Origin: Xestospongia muta
Lineage: Eukaryota > Porifera > Demospongiae > Haplosclerida > Petrosiidae
DNA: 64,000 nucleotides
NCBI GenBank assembly: GCA_963693285.1
Contig: OY848917.1
Coordinates: 18,209,745 to 18,273,744, forward strand
Direction of reading: 5' to 3'
In this document: one piece after another, positions 12,001-22,100 of the stretch
Numbering within the stretch: position 1 is the stretch's first letter
Layout of the letters: each line of letters starts with the position of its first letter
Position numbers and translations under genes: made by a program
The notes under the pieces: model-generated
Told to the model about the DNA's origin: nothing
Seen by the model: only the letters and a program-made list of their open reading frames with translations
The model's database searches: none

Positions 12001-15000
12001 ACATATATAATGGTGCTAATTTTGCACTATTGTTGTCCCAATTTTAACCTTTTGTAATTGTGTCCTTTGTGTGGTTCCTGTGACTTTGGTAGTTGAGGGT
12101 TGTTTTGCATTGGTTGCTATCGTATGCAAAGTAAATTGCTTGTGAATTAAAACTTACTCTTTAAGAGCTGTAGACCTGTTTTGGTACCACTTCCTGTAGT
12201 TAGATTACTGGCTTGTGATGTGACTTTGGTAGTTGTTGGTTGTGTTGTACTGGTTGCTATCACATGGCAAAGTAAGATGTCCATTAATTAAGACTTACAC
12301 ATTGAGGGCTGTAGGCCAACATTGCTAGCACTTCCCCTGGTTGGATTACCTTTAATAGCACAGGCAAGAGCTGCATTTTTTTGCAGATTTAATCGATCTT
12401 CATTTTGTTCCCTAATATAATGCATAACACATGCATCATGATTAATAATATATTATTTTTAGCAACGTACAAAAGGTGTTGATTAAGAATTTCATACATG
12501 ACCTCATATCTAAATCTTGGTACATCATTCTGTACTAGTAAATGAACATCGCTTTCATGATTTATAAAGCTTATACCTGGGTAAAGTCTGCATCAGTTGT
12601 GCTAGTAATACATAGTGCCATCTATATTTTTAGTATTGAAAGGAATCCATGACAAATATCACTACATACTTTTATTGCAAACATCCCGCAATCAAATGAG
12701 TTTTGTTGGAGTGGTGCATCCTATTGTAATAAAATTTTCCTTTCAAACATTAATTTTCATTTATGGTATTTCTACTTACAGGATGAAAGTTTCTGTCCCA
12801 TTTTGTCCAGTCAAAGTTATTTCCTGTTTCTTTCAAGTATCTTTTGTCTATGAATTTCCTATTCATTACATAAGAGGAAGGTGTAATGTACATGATATTA
12901 TTTTTTCTCACGTTATTGCTTTTTCAGCCCATGTTACATTGGTAGGACAGACATAAGAGTCTGTGTAATGTGTGATTCTTCTCTTGAAGTCAATCACCTG
13001 TTCAGAGTACATATACACTAAAAGTAAGGACTGTGAAATTATATACCATCATTGTCCAATGAGCATGTCTGTTGATAGGTATAATCCACATGTCAAATTC
13101 TGAAAACATTTTTATCTGTTTAAGTGAGGCAATTGGTAATAATGGGTAGTGAAGTTCTAACTTTTTTATACCACTTTTCAAGTATATTGTCAATTCCTTT
13201 TGTATTTAATGCCTCCAGAAAAAAAGAACTAATGGGTAGTATGTTCACTCCCTATAAGGAGTTAATGTGAGCTCTTCTTATGTCTTTACTTACAGTTTTC
13301 TTCTTGATACTATTGCATATTATGAGGATATAGCCATTGACTATCTGGAATGTTATTTAAATTTTTTTATTGGTAATCTATTATATTTCATACATTGTCA
13401 TTGAGCCAACATTCACCACTTGAACTTGATTCCCACACTTGACGTAGACGCTGGAGATCAGTCCCTTTGACATTAATTTGCTGTTTGTATGTTCGCTTTT
13501 CATTCTCCCAAGAAATTGACACAACTGTTGAAGTAAGTGACTGCATTTGAAAACACTTCTCCATATCTAAATACACGTAGTATACTGTGATAAATGTAAT
13601 TAATAGCAACAACAACCCTTCTTTGTAGGCAGAGTGGATGCTGTTAGTTTTCTCTTATTTGATAAGCTTAGCTTCTTTTTGATTTCATGTTTCACCTATA
13701 TTGGTAACAAATGTGAAAAAGACAGAATAGTGGTGATAGGAACGTTATAATTTACACCTCATGTCATACACCCAAGATCAATGTCAAGGTGCAAACCTCA
13801 GCCACAAACCTCAGTATAGAATAGAATATATGCTTGTTTTGTTAAAACATTTGCTAGGTCTGTTGGTGTCACCTAGCATGAAATTTCATAATATTGACAC
13901 TGAATTAAAAAAAACTTACCAATGCATCATCAAACTCATACCATCCCTCAGCTGTACGAGCATATGTCACATAATGACCTGATTGTGGGGTAGAGCCAAT
14001 GTGCACAATAATGGAGGACAGAGTATATCGTTTTGTGTTTGCCTAATATGAACAAGGTGACTATGTCATTACATAACTTCAATTGATATCAACACCTTTT
14101 TATCATGGACTTCTATTGACTCAGTAATATGTACATGCCGACTATCTTTCTTAGCATGTGTAGTCTCCCAGGTAAACCTTACATTTAATTTACTGGTAAC
14201 ATAAGTCATCTAATTTTATAAATTTATCTACCTTCTGATGTGAATTATTAGTGTTGATGGTAGGTGTGAGATGTTATGCTTCAAAGCAGCTTGAGTATTT
14301 TTCTTACATCTAATAGAGAATATATTTATATCAGTCCAAAAATACCACCAAATGTACTGTTCGCAATATACAAGATCATCAAGAGACAACATTTCTTCTT
14401 TGTGAGTTTCACTAATACCTTTGTGTATATTCTCACTCTGAAAACAATTACTTAAACACAGCAAATTGTTGTAATTTAACCAACCTGTGTATCAATTTGA
14501 ATGTGAGACTGATAAGTTTCTGTTAATTTTATTGCATTACATTCTACACATTGAACTGTATTTTTAAAGATTTTTATGTGATCACAATATCAATCATTTA
14601 TTTACCTGCAGTCTCAATGCCAATGTTTATTTGAGAACTAAATAAAACATTATGTTAATATTGTTTGTTACATTATTATTTGAAAATAATAATTACCTAA
14701 TGTCTGCATCTTCTAGGCTCTTAAGAATTCCAAGTAGAAGTTCATGTGCATCCTCTTGATTGTTAAACTGCCAATGTGGCAATATTTCTTAGGAAAGATG
14801 ATTCATAGTAATATTGTACATTCATATATAGTAATATTGTATATTATGACTTACTATTCATATTTTTGTACAACTCCTTTGGAGCAATTGAAGTTGAACT
14901 ATTTTGCAATTCTTCCTTTGTTTTTTTTAGTACACATACCATGCAAAATATACCTGTGCATTCTTGAAAAAAAGACAGAGAATTCAATGTACAATTGGCA

Positions 15001-15197
15001 AAGTGTTAAAGTTACATACCATTTTCTTTATGTGATATCAAGTGTCTGTGAAAGTCTGGGCAATGAATCAGTGATTGTACTGTTGCATTTGCAAAACATG
15101 TATTTCCTAGATTCTGTAGTCCAACTCCAACTTCAGGAAACATTTTGCTATTTTGGCAAGCAACAGGAACTTCAGAAAAATCGTCATCGTAATCCAT
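9037..15197 (-). CDS. USP-Ulp1-C2H2-MULE transposase-SWIM-PHD fusion protein
   Basis: Exons: 15197-15020, 14953-14855, 14787-14697, 14637-14606, 14555-14485, 14437-14232, 14192-14096, 14042-13920, 13695-13617, 13566-13394, 13344-13294, 13251-13162, 13115-13047, 12997-12912, 12858-12780, 12720-12670, 12621-12577, 12529-12471, 12411-12299, 12256-12158, 12116-12049, 11998-11773, 11715-9625, 9570-9385, 9334-9235, 9124-9037. They sum to 4650 nt, in phase at every join, giving 1549 residues. Domains: USP about 24-300 (C34 in NLGNTCFAN, QEDAHE box, H281 in GHYVTY, FDD); Ulp1/C48 about 350-560 (WLNDN, H449-W450, D466, Q513/Q514, C519); Thr-rich linker made of two similar exons; C2H2 fingers 660-681 and 690-713; CNRSG-type DNA-binding region; MULE DDE (D957, D1019/D1020, E1133); SWIM (C1249, C1251, C1261, H1263); PHD 1497-1539 (C4HC3). 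Expected role: transposase able to strip ubiquitin and SUMO and perhaps read histone tails, in the nucleus. One transcript is inferred; separate transcripts are possible. Confidence 0.82.
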
Positions 15198-15251
15198 TCT
15201 TTTAATCTTGCACTCACGTCTTAACGTTTTATTACTACAATCTCGTAATAT

Positions 15252-15317
15252 ATATTATTCGAATCCCGTTATATTATGCAGCGAGATGACAATGAACTTT
15301 GACCTCACGTGACGACA
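15252..15317. repeat. X left end: 9-bp target duplication and inverted repeat
   Basis: ATATTATTC is followed by the inverted repeat; contains the palindromic core CACGTG. It lies between two divergent genes, so it may also act as promoter for one or both; that part is inference. Confidence 0.78.
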
Positions 15318-18300
15318 CGTTTTTGGTGGGAGATAACTGTTCAGCTGGAAAGAGACATGAGCCAAGCTGTTAGCTCTGCTGAGTCTGCTGAAAACTCTAA
15401 ATCTGACACTCAGTCTGGTAATGATGAGATATCAACTGAAAACAAAGTTAAAAGTACGTGAACCAAGTTAATTGTAAATATAATTCATGCTTATGTTTAG
15501 CTTATTCTTGTCATATTTGTGGCAAGTCATTTTCACGAAAGGATAGACAGATTTCTCATTTGAGCTCAACTCATAATGAATATACTGATCTTCAGAAATC
15601 AAGTTACAGCAACCGATTTTTTTGCCCATTCAAATGTGAATCATTACCACCATTTCAAACAATGAAATTGTTACTGGACCACTGTCAGTCAATTCACAAA
15701 GAATCTCTTGGTATGTGTCAATAATTTTTCACTAGATGATCTGAATTGATTGCCATTCTGATCACTCATATATTGCATTGATTAAATGTAACAACCTACA
15801 ATTTAGGCACAAAACTCCTCAAGTTAGACTTACTTCAGCAATATTACAAGTAGAAAGAGTTAGAGGAGGAGGATGCATATACTAACTATGTTCAACGACA
15901 ATCATTTTACAAACAAAAATTGAACGATGGTACATACAAGATATAGATAGACTCAATCATTTTCATGGTGAAACTCAAGACATTCAAAATATCAAGTGTT
16001 CTGTGCAAGACAATCAAGTGAAGAGACATGAGAACGATGCAACATCAGTTGATATGATTGTATGAGAGCTAGAAATGGAGCCTTTTAATCCTGTTCTAGT
16101 TTACAAGCGACAAGGCATGGTTATGCCTGAATATCCTACTCTTGCTAGTGATTCATTTGTCCTAGCTATTCAAACAGAATTCCAAATGAGACTGTACAGA
16201 AGGTACAGTAGTAAGATCTTGTGTATAGATGCCACCCATGGCACTAATGCCTACTGGTTCAAGTTGATCACATGTATTGTTGTGGATGAGTTCAGTCAAG
16301 GTTAAAGCTTAAATACACTGAAATCACATTTGATTCATATGTTGCTTGTATGTATATAGGACAACCTATTGCTTGGTGCATATCAGATCAAGAAACTACT
16401 GAGGTTGTGGAATTGTTCCTACAAAGTATTAAGAAGTAGTCTCCAGATTCATTAGTATCAGTACTGATGACAGACGATGGTTGATTACATGCTATTAGTA
16501 AAAATTATTTTTAGTTTTTAGTTGAACAGATAACACTGGTTGGAATGCAGCAAGCCTTGTGTTTGGAACAACCCTTAAACATTTACTCTGTCACTGGCAT
16601 GTGCACAGGTGAACTTGTTTTACGTTGTTTTACATTAACATGTTTTTCATTTTTAGGTCATGGAGGAATCATATAAGGAGTTTTGCTCCTGAAAATCAAG
16701 TCAAAATTTACCAAACACTGTGCATTCTACTTGAAGAGCTCAGTTTGGACAAATTTACTGAACTGATAGATCAATTTGGTCGGTACTGAATATAAGAGGA
16801 ACCAATGTTCATTGAATACTTTAAACAATATTACTTAAGTAGACTAGGTTAGTAAGATTATGAAGATTTGAACAAATTTTATCTCTATTTCACTAAATAT
16901 GCAGAGAAGTGGGCTAAATGTTATTGTTGCTTCCAGCATGCTGACACAGATACAAATATGTACTTGGAAAGGTATACATAGAATATACATGAATCGTGTG
17001 TTGGATTTAAAATGATTGTATAGCTTTCACAACAAGCTGAAAACCCCTTACTTACATGGAAAAGTTAATAGGAGAGTAGACTTTCTGTTGAATGTATTGC
17101 TTTGGATAGAAGAAGATAATTTTTTTAATTATATGAAAAAAGTACATCTTCCAACTACTCAGAGAGATGAATGCAATCGTCACCAGAATGGGATGCTTAT
17201 CCCTGCAGAAAAAGTACAGGTATCATCACCATTATGGTTTTTTGCTTTAATAGTATAATTTTGTATTGAAGAGAGTAGATTCAAACACATGGCATGTCCC
17301 TAGTGTATCAGGAAAAAATTCAGATGGTTATATTATAAGGGCGAAAATGGATCTATGAACTGAATGCACCGAGTCAAATTTAATATGTACCATGAGTGAG
17401 TGCAAGAAACTATGCTACCATATGTACGAGTGTGATCAGTTGTATTATGACTATACAAATGGTCATCTTTGTAAACACATTCACCGAGTAGATAGCATTC
17501 GATTACTAGAGACTAATGACCTAGACAAAGATTTTCAATATGAGTCATTGTGTACATCCAACAATCATGAGCACCTGTCAAGTGGCTCTGATTTTGATGA
17601 CAATCTTGAGTTCGCTGAAAGTTTACGAAATCCAACCACAGGTAAAAAGTGACCCTTTTATTGATTTATTAATTTTGTCAATTCAATTAATGTATGTATG
17701 TACATGTTTACATATTGTATAGTGCATGTTTATTTACTTATAATTATCATTACATCTGCACTTGTATAGACCCATCAATCCAACTTCAGACATTTCAGTT
17801 GTACATGAAACAGTTAGAAGAAACTGTGACTATGGAGAACACATTTGTTCATAGCTTCCTACCTCACATCAATTCACTTTTACACAGTGCAGTACTCACA
17901 TGCAAAGCAGCCTCATCATCAAACTCAATGGTGCCTTCAACAGAGTTTCAAGGAGAGAATATTGCACCATACAAAGATATGGAACATCAGTGGCGATTTA
18001 AACAAACTGGGAAAGCACCTGGAAGAAACATAGGGAATGTACTACCGTTATTTACAACATGTACAACCATTGAGTCTTTATTAGTTCATAACTAATTAAT
18101 ACCCATCTGTATAGCCATGCCAATAAAGAAGAGAGGATGAGAATTTTAGATGAACTAACTAATGACAAAAATATAACAGAAGTAATATTCGATTATAAAG
18201 AATGTATATATACTAAACCAGGTATATGGATGCAATGGAATAAATTATATACTTGTCAAATCCATGTATTTGAAAATTTAGGGATGAAGAGAAAAAGGTG

Positions 18301-18624
18301 TGGAACTTGTACAGGTTGTAAGCAGACACATGATTGTGGCATTTGTGTATTTTGTAAAGACAAATCAAAATATGGAGGGCCAGGGAAACTGAAGCAATGC
18401 TGTAAACTAAAAAAATGCACTCAGATTTCTGGTAAATGCCAAGTAAATCCAACGAAATGAATGAAGAGAACACTTATATGTCACTGACTTGAGCTAACTA
18501 AATTTTCACCAGCACAACAATCATTATAATAATAAAAGTGATAATAGATATCAGTCAGTCAGTCCTGCCTACTTTTGTCGTCACGTGAGGTCAAAGTTCA
18601 TTGTCATCTTGCTGTATAACGTTC
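15261..18624. mobile_element. transposon X, Mutator-like, nested inside Y
   Basis: Inverted ends at 15261-15317 and 18576-18624 share the run CAGC(G/A)AGATGACAATGAAC and on through CACGTGACGACA; the left copy has small insertions near its tip. The direct repeat ATATTATTC lies directly outside at 15252-15260 and 18625-18633. X is 3364 bp long and inserted 64 bp upstream of the Y start codon, cutting that gene off from Y's right end. It carries one plus-strand gene, now broken. It must be younger as an insertion than Y. Confidence 0.83.
15357..18460 (+). pseudogene. C2H2-MULE transposase-SWIM-CXXC gene of X, decayed
   Basis: The start ATG at 15357 opens an acidic, Ser-rich exon that splices (donor at 15455) to two C2H2 fingers (YSCHICGKSFSRKD at about 15510-15690). 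A MULE transposase follows: CIDATHGTN with the first catalytic Asp near 16230, MTDD near 16470, CHWHVHR near 16600, NMYLE with the catalytic Glu near 16965. The SWIM finger (about 17420-17485) keeps GHLCKHIH but has lost one Cys. The C terminus (about 18290-18420) is a CXXC zinc finger: CGTCTGC, CGICVFC, KYGG, KQCC, KKC, as in CpG-binding proteins of the CFP1/MLL/TET type. In-frame stops at about 15850, 16066, 16438 and two near 16790 break the transposase. C2H2 and CXXC ends look intact. Relative of the Y transposase but diverged. Confidence 0.78.
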
Positions 18625-18633
18625 ATATTATTC
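18576..18633. repeat. X right end: inverted repeat and 9-bp target duplication
   Basis: Reverse complement of the X left end, ending GTATAACGTTC, then the direct repeat ATATTATTC at 18625-18633. Confidence 0.78.
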
Positions 18634-18684
18634 ATAGCATATGAGTCACCACGCCTATGTTCCGCCTATTTTCATGAATTTTTG

Positions 18685-18722
18685 ATGGAAACATTCCTGT
18701 CTTTAGCCATTCGTAGTCTAAC
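18685..18722. repeat. Y right end: terminal inverted repeat and 8-bp target duplication
   Basis: The 24-base run matching the Y left end in inverted order (18685-18708) and a worn hexamer are followed by AGTCTAAC at 18715-18722. Confidence 0.8.
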
Positions 18723-19141
18723 TTCTTTAAGGGTCAAGGTTTTTGCAAGTGGTTTCATTAAGTTTACAACAATCTAAGTAAAAACACAACAATCGAAATA
18801 ATCTTTGAACTCTTATCAATTTTATAACTTTCATGTAACGCATACCATAGCACTGATATAAATTCAAACATTTTACTACGGTACTCAAGATAAAATGACT
18901 TTAACTAACCTTAAAACAATGAGCATCATTGGTACTGTCAATGATGTTATAACGTCCAGGCCTCTAAGTGTGTTGAAAGCGTAACAAAGCGTTCTGTGCC
19001 TTCACCCATTTTGCAATAGTCTTCCCTTAGAGAATTTTTATGCCTCGCCTACTTTTAGTCTCCTGATGTGCACGTGCTCAATTTAACAATGACAATCATG
19101 ATACTCTATCATCATAGACCGCCTAAGACCGGTGAGAATAG
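18723..19141. other. upstream region of death-domain gene
   Basis: No gene seen. Presumably holds the promoter of the death-domain gene; no clear TATA box or other element can be named. Confidence 0.4.
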
Positions 19142-22100
19142 ATGAACATGACAATAATGTCGACGATTGATGATATCTTAAGTGAGAAACCTACTCTTCA
19201 TGAGCTCCTTGAATACGTTGATATTGGTGATGAATGGTACACAATGGGAATCCTGCTGAAACTAGACAAAAGGAAACTAGATGAAATACATGACTTGCCC
19301 GATAAAACTGTCACATTTAAAACTGTACAGATGTTTGGACTTTATTTGGATACTTACCCTACAGCTACAAGGAGACAGATAATTGAGACATTGAATAAGA
19401 GTGTCATTGGAAGGTACAGCCTTGCCAAAGAATACAAAAAAGAATTAAGAGACCTTTATGTCATGTCTGGTGAGTGAACTCTAGAATACTCTTTATATGT
19501 GTAGTATGAGTCAATGTTGGTGATCCAGAAGGACAATCTGTTAATGCATCCATCAAAAAGTCCACCTGGATACTTATCTTTATAACAGTTAGATAGTTTG
19601 TAAATAGTAAACATTCAATAATCATTATTAGTCACATTTAAGGCTTTCAAGCTTTCTTGTTAGTAGAAAAGTTACATGTTGAAATTGTTGTGACCAATCA
19701 ATGGACAAAATTAAGGAAATAATAAAATTCTGTTCAATGTTTTGTTTTTATTTTCTGCCTTGTTTTGTACACAGGTCAGCCAGCTTGCATGGACGTATAC
19801 AGACAAAGTTGTCCTACTACTGAACAATGTGATGATGTCATAATGAAACAGAAAAGTGTATCTCAACCAGGTGAGAATAATAACTTTATAAGATATTAAT
19901 TTAATTTTTATGATACATTGACATAAGTATAGTCTTGCCAAGGATGAAGGAGCACACAACATCAACCAAACCACATAAATAATGAGAAAACTTTGCTTTA
20001 TCAGTTTCACCACTTGACCAGCTCAGTTTATCATAAGAACTAAAATATCCAATTAATTTTCACAACATCTAGAGTACTTCAAGGCTACCATTTTATTTCA
20101 TCTTAGTACAGGTTGTAATGGATATTTGCATCATTCTCAAAATTTCTTCCTTTGGAAATAAAAATACTGCTTATTGACTATTTATTCTATTAGCATAATT
20201 GAAACTAAGCCTTATCCAGCACTGTATACCAAATTTCTATACTCTGAAGAGTTAGAATTGCTTCCATGATGCCAATCAAGAGGTCAGCTTTGATTTTCAT
20301 TGTTATTGAGATCATAATTACTTAGGATATGGAAGTCACTGAGCAGTGAGTAATTATTATTTTCTTGACTAAAATAGCATCAATGTCAGTCTAACAACAA
20401 TAAATCATACATATTACTAATAGATGATGAGCTTGGAGACAACAGTATGGTAACAATGCCTTTGTTACATATCTAAACAGAAGAGAAATGTCTATTGAGG
20501 TAGTTACATTTTTTTCTGTTCTTCTAATTTATGAGAAAACAACTTTCAGATAAACAACAAACACATCAAATACAACAAAATTAATAGCAACCTGACAAAG
20601 TACAGCTACCTCATCACAAGACTGAATATAATCTTTACTTTTTATTGTGTTTAATGTGCCACTCTTTCTGATATTTATTCATATTTTTATTAAGAAAATA
20701 AGTAATACTATATTATCCTAAGGATCAAATTTCAAAAAATCAATGTTTCTCCATTCATACTAAGGAGCAAAGAAATGGCTTCTTCGATGTACTCTGGATG
20801 GCACATTTACTACAGTTTCCTGTATAATATCCACATGCTTTAGCTTGTGATAAACAAGATTGTCATCATAACTTTTATAGTAGAGTTAATTGAATTCATT
20901 ATTTTGCATATTTGCTGTAGTCCTGGTATGAAACAGTAGCAATATAAGTAGACATACTATAGTTGACATGTAGACCAGAAGTATACTGTAGATCGGGAAA
21001 GTTTCATTGTGAACAAGAAATTCAGCATTGGATTATGAATAAAAATAAACACGCTAAGATTATTATACATTGTTGAAATATTTACAGTAGGAATATTTAC
21101 AGTATATAATTGTGTTCAAACTTTTTTCAGCATATTAATTTTCTACACGAAACTTTTGTAACATGAACATTTCCTGATCTACAATAATAAGGTTTACTTG
21201 CTACATGAAATGTGCTTGACTCTGTTCGTATTGAGATTGACTGCAATTTAGTAGGATTTCAATTATGATAATTACCAACCTGACTTCACAGTCATTGTTG
21301 TTGTTGCAAGTTTTTTGGTAAATCATACTGAAGCTTTTTGTTCTTTGTAGCTGTCTCTTCTTAATCTATCATACTTTTACTATTAAAAGGTATTTTCGAC
21401 AGTTTTTGAACTTTCCTACTAAAGCTGGAGAATGCTTGCACAGTTAATAATATACAAATATGCATGATGTCAGTTATGGTGGAATTTGAAAAAGAATCAA
21501 TACAAATCTCTTCAAACATTTTCTCTTTTCATTTCTAGGAGACAATGAAAGTTATGGAGATAGTATTTGTCTTATTTTACCTATTACTGAGCAGTATAAA
21601 AATGTTGTTGTTAAGTTGAAAAGACAACTCCCACCAGGTCAGAATGCAATTAAACATATCAAAAATAATTGACTATTGTTTATGTTACATATTCTAGATA
21701 ATATTATTTTAGTTTTTAAAAGTTTTAGTTTTAATTTGACTAGTTTTAGTATATGTAATGTTAAAATGAAATCTGAGATAAATTGTAGTCTGTCCGAGTT
21801 AAGAAGGTCCTCCTATTAAAAGTGTAGTGTTGCATCCATGGAATGTAGAGTGAGTAATTTACCCTATTAATGGAATTTGCACAGTAGACTTTAACAATTG
21901 TTTTTCTTCATCTGGATGTGATTGTAGCAATGTGTTTGTCCACATAATTAGAGTATAATTTTGAATTGTTCACATGGAAAATACCTGCCAGGCCAGGGTA
22001 AAATTGTACTTTGTTAAATCCTTGAAAGTAAAGTATGTAGTATTCTACTTGTTGCCTTTTCATAGTGCTAGAGCACCAAGTTTTATGTATATATAGCACA

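Larger units (their letters stand above)
8930..18714. mobile_element. transposon Y, Mutator-like, carries USP-Ulp1-transposase-PHD gene
   Basis: Imperfect terminal inverted repeats begin with a worn hexamer and then share 24 identical bases (GGCTAAAGACAGG and on) at 8936-8959 and, inverted, 18685-18708. The 8-bp direct repeat AGTCTAAC lies directly outside at 8922-8929 and 18715-18722. An 8-9 bp target duplication plus a MULE-type DDE transposase fits the Mutator superfamily. Removing the nested element X and its extra duplication leaves about 6.4 kb with one minus-strand gene. The stop codon is 107 bp from the left end; the start codon was about 140 bp from the right end before X inserted. 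What is seen: repeats, duplication, gene. What is inferred: that they form one mobile unit. Confidence 0.85.

Noticed and set aside
15357..18460. X gene taken as a second gene of transposon Y
   Set aside because: Inverted repeats and a 9-bp duplication directly around it show a separate, later insertion.
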